Notes: a model not told the origin generated them from the letters alone. Shown: positions 48,172-59,953, counted from the first letter of the stretch. The stretch: DNA of 64,000 nt from Bolinopsis microptera (GCF_026151205.1 NC_087080.1:13899337-13963336); one strand, 5' to 3'. Translations and numbers: made by a program.

Positions 48172-49728
48172 TGTTAAGAGGCGTACTCGGGTTTCAGCAC
48201 GACAACTTACTTAACGGCCTATTTAATGCTCCAATTTTCCATGACTTCTAGAGATTATTTATTTATTATATTTCATTAAATTGTGATGGTATTAATTTAA
48301 CTACGTATAATGGGCTCCTTTTAACTAGAGTATGGAAATTCAAGTTCCGATATTATGGAATACCTCCCGGTTTGAGACTCACTCAGGGCACAGTTCAAAC
48401 CCAAACTCTCTTTGTACGGATACATTTTTAGGACAGTAATTTCTATTGTAATTATGGACTTCAGAATTTTATGCGAATTTGTATCTGGAAGATAACCAAT
48501 TAAAACAAGTTAATAAAGGGTTGTAAAATAATTGGGTTAAATAGGACTACAATATTAATTTAACTCTCATATCTCATAACTTAGTGTTAATGTCCATTTA
48601 CCCCAATAATTGAAGTAGTAGCGAATGTGGCGAGGGTGAAGCGATTAAATAGGATGATTCACGAGGTCGCTGTTCCGGTTCTCTCTCTCTCTCAAGGAAT
48701 AAGAATATAAAGTGGCGATCTGGTCTTTTCATATAGTGGAATGTCAACTAGAACTGAACCATCTTGCATGGTCATCTCGAGGATCTAACATAGTGACGAA
48801 CGGTTCTCGAGGAAGGAGGGGGGAATCAATGAAGCAATACGACTGGTGGAGCTTAGGTGAGGACAGGCAGAGCAAGTGGGGTGGGTATCACCGTCATATT
48901 GCCTCAGGAAAGGAACTCCATAGCCTAATAGTAATTCTGGAAGGATCTATCGGGAACAGGTAGTACTAGTAGTGCGAGGAATCTGATGAGATATTATGTA
49001 TATTAACAGCATATTAAGCATTATACGACGGAAATTGACCTAAGTACGAACTAATCTTTAACGTCAACCTTTTGATACGAATGCAATCAATGACAATAAC
49101 ATGATCAAGAACTTAATCTAAATTACGAACCTATAATAGAAATGAGTAACATGTGGAGAGAGAACGGATACAGCAGAGCAAGACCCCGGGCCATGATAGG
49201 AACAGGTGAATGCAGAAGGCGAAAGGCGGAAGGCGGCGAGCAGCAGGCGAGCTCCCCTTTTTGTAGACTGCTGGTTGACAGGTCTTTGGGGAGTTGAAGG
49301 GGGAGTTGATTCTCATGGCACTCTTGTAACACCTCGGCTAGTTCGTCAACACAATAATCAAAAATCAATGCTGTTAAAATAATTGTAAGTATTCTTTTAA
49401 CTATAAGTTCTAATAAATTTGAAACTTTAACAATCTTCAAGCCACTACTTTTCCCACCGGGAACGTCACAATTCCAAATAACTACTAATTTACAACGGCT
49501 TAAAATACTAACTACAGCTTCACGCCGTGGGACATTGCAACCCTACCGATAAAGACTTCAAAACTAATCTGACTACCAGTCTAGACCGACTACCAGTCTT
49601 TTAGTAAAACTATTCTATAAATTACTATAATTATAATACAGGCCGTTAGATATTGCAAACCTGAGATATTGCAAACCTGAGATATTGCAAACCAGTTCAC
49701 CCTCAATTCACTATACCCCTACCTAACA
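48172..49728. repeat. Left LTR, 1,557 bp
   Basis: TG..CA ends. It contains a plus-strand 83-codon frame (48712-48963) and a minus-strand 105-codon frame (49123-49440), both identical in the other LTR. Neither has a recognisable domain, so they may be passengers. A triple AGATATTGCAAACCTG tandem lies near the end (49649-49692). Confidence 0.93.
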
Positions 49729-51051
49729 TCTCCCCGATCGAAATTTAATGACGACCCCGTCATATTATAATATATAATTTAAAGAATCCTTAGTTACATA
49801 CAAGACGTTCTAAATAATGAGAAAGAGTAAAGAATAAGGAATAAATTTTGTCCGTATATACTTCCATTTCGGTACATTTAGATAATACTTTGTTAAATTG
49901 TCTAATAATTTTTTAAATTGTTTAATAATTTTTTAAATTGTTTAATAATTTTTACGATACATTAATTAAATACATTTATCGGATCATACCCTTACAAACA
50001 GCTAATAGGTAACTTAAATTAAAATTATAAAGTGTCTATCCTTAAGGTTTCTTCACATAACTCTACTTCAGCGGTAATTACAGCACAACAATTAAAAGTC
50101 TGTACTCCTCCCGATAGAGAGACCACCGTGTCACAATACACGTTAAAACAAAATTTATAATTTAAGCTTGTTATCAATTTATAGTGTTATTATCGTTTAT
50201 GTTATTATTATATCGGATCTTTATAGAAATAGGAGGTTTCGACTGTTTAAGCTCACTCACATAGTGTATACTTCATAACTTAAGAAATAATTGAAATAAA
50301 ATTTCGACCATTCTACTTTTTATCTTCTTACTTACTTATCTTTATTATTATTATTATTTATTTTTTTACTCTTTTTTATCTTTTTTTTTTTATACATTAA
50401 ACCATACTATAATGATTCTACAATTACATGTTATGATCTATAAAATTTCTATAGCACATTTTCTCGCAAAAGCACGACAAAATAAACTTTCAAAAAAAAA
50501 TTAAAATACGAAACTCTACATTGGCTATTCTTCGATCAGCCGTTTATATCTTTAATTCGCGCAATTACTTAATCAATAATACATACTTCTTAATTCGAAT
50601 ACTACAACTCTTAGCTAAACTACTTGACTTTTAAAATATAATACTACTAAGCGGCTATACTTCGATCAGCCGACGGTACTACTTCACACAGCATAAACAA
50701 TTCTAACACAGTGCAAAAGGATTTGCTGCTACAAAGGGCAATGTTTCTAATTTATTTATTATCGCTACAACATCTGCACTTCTAAGTTCTCTCAACTTGT
50801 TCGTAACTTTTTCGGTATTCTGCGGAGAATAAAAATAATCTTAGTAGTACTTACATATTTCTTCATAAATCTATAAATGCCTAATGCAGTAATTAATGTG
50901 CAGCCACCAGCCATATTTCACAACGTAAATTACCCCAACTTCAACAAAATTTGTATCCCTTATTTCCCAGCATGATTCCACCATGCCAACTTTAACAACA
51001 TCACTTCTATATCAAATCACTTCTCTATGTATCTACTTCATTTAAAATATC

Positions 51052-51386
51052 TTCCCTTCTTCTTCACGTCCGCATACCCTATTACACTAAATCATCTTTA
51101 TTTTTTAAAACAACAAACCCTTTATCAAATCTCCCTCTGTCTCATCATAATTCAAATATCTTCTCTTTTTCACGTCCGCATACCCTATTACGCTAAATCA
51201 TCTTTATTTTTAAACAACAAACCCTTTATCAAATCTCCCTCTGTATCATATCTTCTCTTCTTCACGTCCGCATACCCTATTACGCTAAATCATCTTTATT
51301 TTTAAACAACAAACCCTTTATCAAATCTCCCTCTGTATCATATCTTCTCTTCTTCACGTCCGCATACCCTATTACGCTAAATCATG
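51052..51386 (+). repeat. Tandem ~95-105-bp repeats inside the LTR element
   Basis: Four copies of a unit beginning TTCACGTCCGCATACCCTAT, with ATCTTTATTTTTAAACAACA and AACCCTTTATCAAATC blocks. The last copy ends at CGCTAAATCATG. The last three copies are nearly identical; the first is longer. Confidence 0.9.
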
Positions 51387-52009
51387 TTGCCAATCTTAGT
51401 TTCAAAGTTCAAAGGGTCGTACTGAATCCGAAGTGTTTCTAAACACCAAGAGCTCTTTTGGCAGTATCACAACACTCAAATAACAGATAAGAAGCCCATC
51501 TACTAATTAAAACTAACACCTTGTCAACAACCATTATAGCACCTCCTCCCAATAAACTTCACAAGATCTTCTAAACCCCGTATCCCTTAGCCGGCTAATA
51601 ATTTATACTGCAGTTTGATATATCTCCCCATAATATAATTGTCTCACATTTCAAAATCTCATAATAGCATAATCTCATTATCTCGTAACATCATACATCT
51701 CTCGCATCATTCCCATCTTTATCTAATTATACGGCCGTATATTTCCTATAATATATCACTTCTTTCTCTTTAACATCTTCTTCTCTTACTTCTCATTATA
51801 ATTACATCACTTCTTTGTCTCTTCTACCTACTTCTCTGTTGTGACTTCATCATTTTATGGCTATGGCTGCAACAACTAATATCAATGTAAATAAATAAAT
51901 TGCACTAACGGTGCACTAACAAAACAAACTAAGGTTTGGTGTCTCTTCCAGATTTTTTGAAAATTTTGCTAGAAAATTTTGTACAGAGAGAGCCGCATTA
52001 GGGCTACAT

Positions 52010-53566
52010 TGTTAAGAGGCGTACTCGGGTTTCAGCACGACAACTTACTTAACGGCCTATTTAATGCTCCAATTTTCCATGACTTCTAGAGATTATTTAT
52101 TTATTATATTTCATTAAATTGTGATGGTATTAATTTAACTACGTATAATGGGCTCCTTTTAACTAGAGTATGGAAATTCAAGTTCCGATATTATGGAATA
52201 CCTCCCGGTTTGAGACTCACTCAGGGCACAGTTCAAACCCAAACTCTCTTTGTACGGATACATTTTTAGGACAGTAATTTCTATTGTAATTATGGACTTC
52301 AGAATTTTATGCGAATTTGTATCTGGAAGATAACCAATTAAAACAAGTTAATAAAGGGTTGTAAAATAATTGGGTTAAATAGGACTACAATATTAATTTA
52401 ACTCTCATATCTCATAACTTAGTGTTAATGTCCATTTACCCCAATAATTGAAGTAGTAGCGAATGTGGCGAGGGTGAAGCGATTAAATAGGATGATTCAC
52501 GAGGTCGCTGTTCCGGTTCTCTCTCTCTCTCAAGGAATAAGAATATAAAGTGGCGATCTGGTCTTTTCATATAGTGGAATGTCAACTAGAACTGAACCAT
52601 CTTGCATGGTCATCTCGAGGATCTAACATAGTGACGAACGGTTCTCGAGGAAGGAGGGGGGAATCAATGAAGCAATACGACTGGTGGAGCTTAGGTGAGG
52701 ACAGGCAGAGCAAGTGGGGTGGGTATCACCGTCATATTGCCTCAGGAAAGGAACTCCATAGCCTAATAGTAATTCTGGAAGGATCTATCGGGAACAGGTA
52801 GTACTAGTAGTGCGAGGAATCTGATGAGATATTATGTATATTAACAGCATATTAAGCATTATACGACGGAAATTGACCTAAGTACGAACTAATCTTTAAT
52901 GTCAACCTTTTGATACGAATGCAATCAATGACAATAACATGATCAAGAACTTAATCTAAATTACGAACCTATAATAGAAATGAGTAACATGTGGAGAGAG
53001 AACGGATACAGCAGAGCAAGACCCCGGGCCATGATAGGAACAGGTGAATGCAGAAGGCGAAAGGCGGAAGGCGGCGAGCAGCAGGCGAGCTCCCCTTTTT
53101 GTAGACTGCTGGTTGACAGGTCTTTGGGGAGTTGAAGGGGGAGTTGATTCTCATGGCACTCTTGTAACACCTCGGCTAGTTCGTCAACACAATAATCAAA
53201 AATCAATGCTGTTAAAATAATTGTAAGTATTCTTTTAACTATAAGTTCTAATAAATTTGAAACTTTAACAATCTTCAAGCCACTACTTTTCCCACCGGGA
53301 ACGTCACAATTCCAAATAACTACTAATTTACAACGGCTTAAAATACTAACTACAGCTTCACGCCGTGGGACATTGCAACCCTACCGATAAAGACTTCAAA
53401 ACTAATCTGACTACCAGTCTAGACCGACTACCAGTCTTTTAGTAAAACTATTCTATAAATTACTATAATTATAATACAGGCCGTTAGATATTGCAAACCT
53501 GAGATATTGCAAACCTGAGATATTGCAAACCAGTTCACCCTCAATTCACTATACCCCTACCTAACA
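52010..53566. repeat. Right LTR, 1,557 bp
   Basis: Same ends and internal features as the left LTR, with a single observed base difference at 52900. Confidence 0.93.
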
Positions 53567-53640
53567 CCCAGGCTATTTATATGTTCGGCGGAATGACGGG
53601 CTGAGCGCCGCCCAGTAAAATAATTTTAGGTGAATAGAAA
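53567..53640 (-). repeat. Repeat family Q, right half of the LTR target
   Basis: CCCAGGCTATTTATATGTTC then GGCGGAATGACGGGCTGAGC. Joined to the sequence left of the LTR element (TTACCTGGGGACCCCAG), it rebuilds the arrangement seen uninterrupted at 1131-1200. Confidence 0.75.
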
Positions 53641-53948
53641 GGTTGGCATCGTCAATCAAATGAATGATTGATACCGCCAATCAAATGCATGCGAATAAGC
53701 ACAAATTTTATTATTTCTGCAAATTCAAAGATGTGAACTTTTATTTGGCCCAAAACGAAAAAGTTATTTTTACGAGGCGCGACAACAACAAACATTTTGC
53801 AAAAAACCGGACGTCTCTAGCTCTTTTACTTTTGGAGATAGGCCCCAGCCAGTAATGTTTCCTGGGCCGGTTTATATGCATATGCACTGCGCAAGTAATC
53901 AGTGATGGCACAGGTTTTGTATTGCAATAGACTACTGTACTAGTACGC

Positions 53949-54134
53949 GTTGTAGCGCCATGCACTACTGGGCCGCGCCGCGCATATTCTCTCAGCCACA
54001 TATCCGTAGATCGGCGAGATGCACCACTGGGCCTCGCCGAGCTAGGAAGGATTGACATTTGCTCTATCCAGAGCCCTCTCGCCGATCTACCGAGAAGAAT
54101 TATTTGATGCGCGGCGCGACCCAGTAGTGCATCG
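53949..54134. mobile_element. GC-rich fold-back element (family G), ~186 bp
   Basis: The left arm TTGTAGCGCCATGCACTACT, continuing GGGCCGCGCCGCGCAT, is repeated inverted at the right end (ATGCGCGGCGCGACCCAG..GCGCTACAA). A second inverted pair lies inside (GTAGATCGGCGAGA/TCTCGCCGATCTAC). It resembles a small fold-back MITE. No target duplication was recognised. Confidence 0.7.
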
Positions 54135-54483
54135 CGCTACAAGCCAAATATATACTTTAATACTTTCAACACTGCTATATAATGAATAATTTGAGAATGA
54201 CTGTTATAAAGGTATATTTTTACCGACATTTGAAGTCAAAGCGTTGTTTTACTGACAGTAGTGGCTGACTAATAATTTGATTGACGATGTCAACCCATCA
54301 AAATCGTTGCTCTGCGAAGCAAGAATGCTTATAGTTTGCGCGGCGCGTCGAAGTCCTCCAAACTAACAATATATTTATATGATATTGACAAACGTTGCAT
54401 GCCACTTTTCGCGCGCGTAACATTTATCAAATATAATAAGTCGTCACTTTTTTATATTTTTATCAAGAAACTTATTTTACTTT

Positions 54484-54590
54484 GGTGTATTCCAACAGCC
54501 ACATTGTTACACAACTGCAATCAGCCAATTACAGCTAAAGTCGAAGCCGAAGAATTTATTTGGCCAGTGACGGTTAAGGTAGTGTATGGA
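54484..54590 (+). repeat. Dispersed ~105-bp repeat, copy 1
   Basis: It contains CAGCCACATTGTTACACAA, AGCCAATTACAG, TTTATTTGGCCAGTGACGG. An inverted copy is at 60126-60236. In one frame both copies would read FIWPVTVKVV, but the frames around are not conserved, so I treat it as a repeat. Confidence 0.7.
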
Positions 54591-54595
54591 AGCGC

Positions 54596-57325
54596 ATGTG
54601 TGTCAAAAAAAATAATGATACACATGCGCGCTAGCAGGTTTATCATGTAAATCATTATGTGGCCCATGTGTGTCATTTCAATTTGAGACTTATTACGTAA
54701 GGGCTGGGAACCCCCAATTCGGTTTTCTATGATAGATATTGTCATAAGCTAGGCCTAGAGGTCATCGAAAGTCGCACAAAATGACCCAGGTTCATAGAAT
54801 GAACGGAAATGAACGGAAATGAACAGAAATGAATTGTATCCCAAAATTGCTCATAATGGTTCAAAATTGGTCTGAAGAGTTTGGTTGGCCCTAGGACCAC
54901 CCTATGACATGGATATGACATGGTTATGACATGGTTATGACATGGTTATGACATGGTGATAACATGGTTATTGGCTATGACATGGTTACAACCAAAACTC
55001 CTTCAGACCAATTTTGAACCATTATGAGCACTTTCAGGATACAATTCATTTCCGTTCATTTCGTTCATTCTATGAACCTGGGTCATTTAGTGCGACTTTC
55101 GAGGCTTAGTTTATGACAATATCTATCATCAATCATAGAAAACCGAATTGGGGGTTCCCAGCCCTTACGTAATAAGTCTCAAATTTAAATGACACACATG
55201 CACCACCAATTGATTTACATGATAAACCTGCTAGCGCATGTGTGTCAAAAACAAAAGTGACAGACATGCGATACCAGGTTTATAATGTAAATCAATAGGT
55301 GGCGCATGTGTGTTATTTCAATTTGAGACTTATTACGTAAGGGCTGGGAACCCCCAATTCGGTTTTATATGATAGATAGTGTCATGAGCTAGGCCTAGAG
55401 ATCATCGAAAGTCGCACAAAATGACCCAGGTTCATAGAATGAACGGAAATGAACGGAAATGAACGGAAATGAATTGTATCCCAAAATTGCTCATAATGGT
55501 TCAAAATTGGTCTGAAGAGTTTGGTTGGCCCTAGGACCACCCTATGACATGGTTATGACATGGTTATGACATGGTTATGACATTGTTATGACATGGTTAT
55601 GACATGGTTATGACATGGTTATGACATGGTTATGACATGGTTATGACATGGTTATGACATGGTTATGACATGGTTATTGGTTATGACATGGTTACAACCG
55701 AAACTCCTTCAGTCCAATTTTGAACCATTATGAGCACTTTCATGATACAATTCATTTCCGTTCATTTCCGTTCATTATATGAACCTAGCTGGGTCATTTT
55801 TTGCGACTTTCGATGACCTCTAGGCCTAGCTTATGACACTATCTATCATAGAAAACCGAATTGGGGGTTCCCAGCCCTTACGTAATAAGTCTCAAATTTA
55901 AATGACACACATGCGCCACCTATTGATTTACATGATAAACCTGGTAGCGCATGTCTGTCACTTTTGTTTTTGACACACATGCGCTATCAGGTTTATCATG
56001 TAAATCAATAGGTGGCGCATATGTGTCATTCAAATTTGAGAATTATTACGTAAGGGCTGGGAACCCCTAATTCGGTTTTCTATGATAGATAGTGTCATAA
56101 ACTAGGCCTCAAAAGTCGCACAAAATGACCCAGGTTCATAGAATGAACGAAATGAACAGAAATGAATTGTATCCTGAAAGTGCTCATAATGGTTCAAAAT
56201 TGGTCTGAAGGAGTTTTGGTTGTAACCATGTCATAGCCAATATTCATGTCATAACCATGTCACTTTTGTTTTTGACACACATGCGCTAGCAGGTTTATCA
56301 TGTAAATGAATACTAATAGGTGGCGCATGTGTGTCATTTAAATTTGAGACTTATTACGTAAAGGCTGGGAACCCCTAATTCGGTTTTCTATGATAGATAG
56401 TGTCATAAACTAAGCCTCGAAAGTCGCACTAAATGACCCAGGTTCATAGAATGAACGAAATGAACGGAAATGAATTGTATCCTGAAAGTGCTCATAATGG
56501 TTCAAAATTGGTCTGAAGGAGTTTTGGTTGTAACCATGTCATAGCCAATAACCATGTTATCACCATGTCATAACCATGTCATAACCATGTCATAACCATG
56601 TCATAGGGTGGTCCTAGGGCCAACCAAACTCTTCAGACCAATTTTGAACCATTATGAGCAATTTTGGGATACAATTCATTTACGTTCATTTCCGTTCATT
56701 TCCGTTCATTCTATGAACCTGGGTCATTTTGTGCGACTTTCGATGACCTCTAGGCCTAGCTTATGACAATATCTATCATAGAAAACCGAATTGGGGGTTC
56801 CCAGCCCTTACGTAATAAGTCTCAAATTGAAATGACACACATGCGCCACCTATTGATTTACATGATAAACCTGGTAGCACATGTCTGTCACTTTTGTTTT
56901 TGACACACATGCGCTATCAGGTTTATCATGTAAATCAATAGGTGGCGCATGTGTGTCATTTAAATTTGAGACTTATTACGTAAGGGCTGGGAACCCCTAA
57001 TTCGGTTTTCTATGATAGATAGTGTCATAAACTAGGCCTCAAAAGTCGCACAAAATGACCCAGGTTCATAAAATGAACGGAAATGAACGGAAATGAACGG
57101 AAATGAATTGTATCCTGAAAGTGCTCATAATGGTTCAAAATTGGTCGGAGTTTTGGTTATAACCATGTCATAGCCAATAACCATGTCATAACCATGTCAT
57201 AACCATGTCATAACCAATAACCATGTCATAACCATGTCATAACCATGTCATAACCATGTCATAACCATGTCATAACCATGTCATAACCATGTAAGAAAAA
57301 GGCGTCATAGCCATGTCACTAGCTG
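54596..57325. repeat. Palindromic array with 11-bp minisatellite centres
   Basis: Five modules in a row: full palindromes at about 54600-55245, 55250-55985 and 56270-56905, and half-modules at about 55975-56265 and 56905-57310. Each arm runs through TGACACACATGCGC, TTATTACGTAAGGGCTGGGA, ATGATAGATAGTGTCAT, GTCGCACAAAATGACCCAGG, tandem ATGAACGGAA, and CATAATGGTTCAAAATTGG. It then meets a central tract of TATGACATGGT (11 bp) before the mirror arm. The number of 11-bp units differs strongly between modules (about 13 near 55545-55680). No protein is encoded. It looks like a Foldback/Galileo-type or satellite structure. Confidence 0.85.
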
Positions 57326-57650
57326 ACCACTATGATTGCATTAACAATAAAGCGTTATTCTAAAAATAATTATGAATTACAAACGAGAAAACACGTTTCC
57401 TTTTTTATTATTCTTATTTTGTAAATGTGCTGTAATTATTTTGTAATTTTCACGCAGTACAGGCAATCACGGACAAAAGAAACGATGTTTTATATTATTA
57501 GTCTTAGAAGACTGACATGATCAGCGCATCAAATAATGTTTTTTTCTTGATCGGCGCGATGCACAATTTATTAACTGGGCCGTACTGCCAGCTTACTGTG
57601 ACATGTAAAATATTGACGTTGTTTTTTATTCGTTCGTAAATGATAAACGG
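57326..57650. other. Spacer, nothing recognised
   Basis: AT-rich DNA between the palindromic array and the next repeat composite. Confidence 0.4.
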
Positions 57651-57715
57651 TTGTGGGTTGCGGAATGACATTGAAAAGGCACAGGCTGAGCGCCGCCCGG
57701 CCAGTAACACAAACA
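57650..57715 (-). repeat. Partial copy of repeat family Q
   Basis: GCGGAATGACATTGAAAAGG then CACAGGCTGAGCGCCGCCC, matching the GGCGGAATGACRGGCTGAGCG arrangement with a short insertion. Confidence 0.6.
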
Positions 57716-57813
57716 TTTCGCTTCGAAAAGAAAGTTGTTCGTGTTACTTCGAAAAAATTTAGACAAGCATCATCTGTCGACATACCGGCGAGTTCAATTT
57801 CCAATCCTTTCTT

Positions 57814-57932
57814 TAACGGGTGATAGTATCACTGATACTTGTAGTCGTAAAATATTTGCTTCAAATATTAATCAGGACCGTCGACGAGTCCAACTCGGCG
57901 CGCGTCCTGGTAGGTTATAAACTTACAAGTCA
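57814..57932 (-). repeat. Dispersed repeat family R, copy 4
   Basis: TTAACGGGTGATAGTATCAC, ACCGTCGACGAGTCCAAC, CTCGGCGCGCGTCCTGG and TAGGTTATAAACTTAC blocks in order, with a small duplication near the start. Confidence 0.8.
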
Positions 57933-57976
57933 CGCGTCGCGATCCTCATTTGTAATTCATTTCGCCCCCGCTATAC

Positions 57977-57992
57977 CGTGGCGAAAGCCACG
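57977..57992. repeat. Short hairpin with GAAA loop
   Basis: CGTGGC-GAAA-GCCACG, a GNRA-type tetraloop hairpin if transcribed. It sits between copies of families R and G. Confidence 0.6.
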
Positions 57993-58012
57993 ATACGACC
58001 GCGCAGCCCACA

Positions 58013-58168
58013 GTTGTAGTGCGATGCGTTACTGTGCCGCGCCGAGCTGCCATGAATTGACATCGTCAATTAAAGCCCACAGGCTAGATCGGCCCACTGG
58101 CTAGATCGGCGAGATGCGCTACTGTGCCGCGCCGAGCTGCCATGAATTGACATCGTCAATTAAAGCCC
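58013..58168 (+). repeat. Family G, tandem pair
   Basis: GCGATGCGTTACTGTGCCGC then GCCGAGCTGCCATGAATTGA and CATCGTCAATTAAAGCCCAC, repeated twice with GGCTAGATCGGC between. A related pair lies at 59648-59775. Confidence 0.8.
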
Positions 58169-58927
58169 ACAGGCACAACGAAGGGCTGAGGGTAATTAAT
58201 TTACCGGATGGTGTAGGGAAATTGGTAAAAACACGACTTCGATTTTACATTAATTGTATAAAATTCTAATTTCAGGTAAACAAGCAAAGTTTGTTTTCAA
58301 TTATTACATATAACTATTAGTTGACGGATGTTACTCGTTTGGATTTTTCGATGCGAAGTTTACTCAGCCTCAAGCCTGTCATTCCGCCGAATTTATATGA
58401 TTATGAACATATAAATATAATACAAAAATTAAGTGCAAGTAAGTAAGTAAATATTTCATGCTAGGCATGTAGCACCCATTACGGTATGGGTAACCACTAA
58501 TATAACCATCCATTGAGTCTTTGCTTTTTCGCTTTGCATAGCAGCTCAGCGAGGTCCGCAGGGCACAGGGGTGCTGGGTGCATTTTGCCTATATCTAACG
58601 ACAAACAAGGTGGCCTTACAACGAGAAGCATTATTACTATTAGATCGATGCGCAGCAAGCTTGCTAGTTGCTACGAAGTATCCCGAAACGGGTTAGTCCA
58701 TTATCTTTTCTAACAATAAACACATTTTTGGCACTTGGCAGTTGGCTTGATACACGAATAATTGCATTTCGATCTTCGCGCACGAAACCAGGACACAGAA
58801 GCTTGCCTGTCATGCGTCGGCGTACACGCTTCAATATGCAATTCTTGGTAGCTGTCATGCTACGCGCAGCAGGCAGCTTCATTCCTCCATAGCTCCATTG
58901 TCCAATGAGTATGTTTATAAATATTAT
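58169..58927. other. Repeat-derived spacer
   Basis: It contains a partial Q copy (CAAGCCTGTCATTCCGCCGA near 58375), a short AAGT tandem at 58436-58450 and a GATGCGCAGCAAGCTTGC fragment near 58647. The open frames on both strands around 58664-58939 are complementary shadows with no domain. Confidence 0.4.
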
Positions 58928-59060
58928 AGCTTGTAGCACGATCCGTTACTGTGCCGCGCCGCGCATTCAATTATTGATTATTCTTCTTGCAACGCTAATT
59001 CGGTGAAATGTGCTACTGTGCCTTGCCGAGCTGCGATGAATTGACATCGTCAGTTAACAT
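58928..59060 (+). repeat. Family G, diverged copy
   Basis: CGATCCGTTACTGTGCCGCG, then a second half GTGCTACTGTGCCTTGCCGA and GATGAATTGACATCGTCAG. Confidence 0.65.
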
Positions 59061-59263
59061 TATAGCCTGTGCAGCAACAGTACACGCGCTTTAACCTAAC
59101 CATGTGCTTTCGCGCCACTGCAGCGTGCAGGCGCGCTCGTTTCACACGGGAGGCGATCGGCGGAGAGGAGTTTAAAGATAAAATAGAGATAAGGATAAAA
59201 TACATATATAAATAGATCAAGATAGCGATTAGAATATTGAATAGAGATTTTACAGCAATTTTA

Positions 59264-59405
59264 CAAAAATGACACACATGGGCCACATAATGATTTACAT
59301 GATAAACCTGCTAGCGCATGTGTATCAAAAAAATTTTTGACACACATACGCTACCTAGGAAGCGCATGTGTATCATTATTTTTTTGACACACATGCGCTT
59401 CCATA
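59264..59405. repeat. Small relatives of the palindromic-array arm
   Basis: TGACACACATGGGCCACATA, TGATTTACATGATAAACC, GCGCATGTGTATCA and two more inverted TGACACACAT..GCGC segments. They match the outer arm of the 54.6-57.3 kb array. Confidence 0.75.
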
Positions 59406-59416
59406 AATGACATTAG

Positions 59417-59522
59417 CTTAACGGGTGATACTCGTAAAATATTTGTTCCATAATATATATTGACCGTCGACGAGTCCAACTAGCTCTGCGCGCGTCCTGG
59501 TACTGGTAGGTTATAAACCTAC
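59417..59522 (-). repeat. Dispersed repeat family R, copy 5
   Basis: TAACGGGTGATACTCGTAAA, CCGTCGACGAGTCCAACTAG, GCGCGCGTCCTGGTA and GGTTATAAACCTACAAGG in order. Confidence 0.8.
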
Positions 59523-59647
59523 AAGGTATTATTATTAGAAGCTGGAAATGAACTTAGTCAAATTGTGATAAGTTTTGTGCAGGGATGAGTATGGTGTAGA
59601 TTAGAAACTTTAGTTTTTATCACAACGGATTTTGATTTGGGATTTGT

Positions 59648-59775
59648 AGCGCGATGCGTTACTGTGCCACGCCGCGCACTCAATGAGGCTTCATAGTGAG
59701 GCTTCTCTGGCTAGATCGGCGAGATACGCTACTGTGCCGCGCCGAGCTGCCATGAATTGACATCGTCAATTAAAT
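59648..59775 (+). repeat. Family G, copy
   Basis: GTAGCGCGATGCGTTACTGT followed by GGCGAGATACGCTACTGTGC and TGAATTGACATCGTCAATTA. Confidence 0.7.
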
Positions 59776-59813
59776 TTGGGATGGGATGAACGTTTGTTGA
59801 ATTTTAAACGGTC

Positions 59814-59902
59814 ACTAGGTACGTAGCGCAGTTGGTTAAAACTGAGAACGCCATCTTTGCAAATCGTAAGGTTGCGAGTTCGAATCCCACTGTCTGCCTA
59901 GT
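59814..59902 (+). repeat. tRNA-like sequence, probably a SINE head or pseudo-tRNA
   Basis: TAGCGCAGTTGGTTA resembles a Pol III A box and GGTTGCGAGTTCGAATCC a B box. ACTAGGT at the 5' side can pair with GCCTAGT at the 3' side. The anticodon and T stems do not pair well and the spacing is too long (89 nt), so it is not a functional tRNA as it stands. Confidence 0.45.
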
Positions 59903-59953
59903 CGTGGGGTGAGCGTCGTTGACGTTCAGCTAAGGATCCTGAGTGGTATATGT

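Larger units (their letters stand above)
48172..53566. mobile_element. Young non-coding LTR retrotransposon (LARD-like)
   Basis: Two direct repeats of 1,557 bp (48172-49728, 52010-53566), each starting TGTTAAGAGG and ending CCTAACA, enclose 2,281 bp. The 5-bp duplication CCCAG lies on both sides (48167-48171, 53567-53571). I found one difference between the LTRs (C at 49062, T at 52900). The interior is AT-rich, with no gag, protease, RT or integrase frame. This makes it a large non-autonomous derivative mobilised in trans. No clear primer-binding site follows the 5' LTR; the base run before the 3' LTR (AGAGAGAGCC) is a poor polypurine tract. Orientation is therefore not fixed. Confidence 0.93.

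Noticed and set aside
48975-49040. Hammerhead-ribozyme-like CTGATGAG followed by GGAAATTGACC in both LTRs
   Set aside because: The intervening sequence does not form stem II and the conserved GAAA context is wrong.
54336-54650. Frame sharing FIWPVTVKVV with the minus strand at 60.1 kb
   Set aside because: The similarity is at the DNA level over a dispersed repeat; the frames diverge outside it.
58664-58939. Overlapping frames on both strands
   Set aside because: Complementary shadows in repeat-derived DNA; no domain on either strand.
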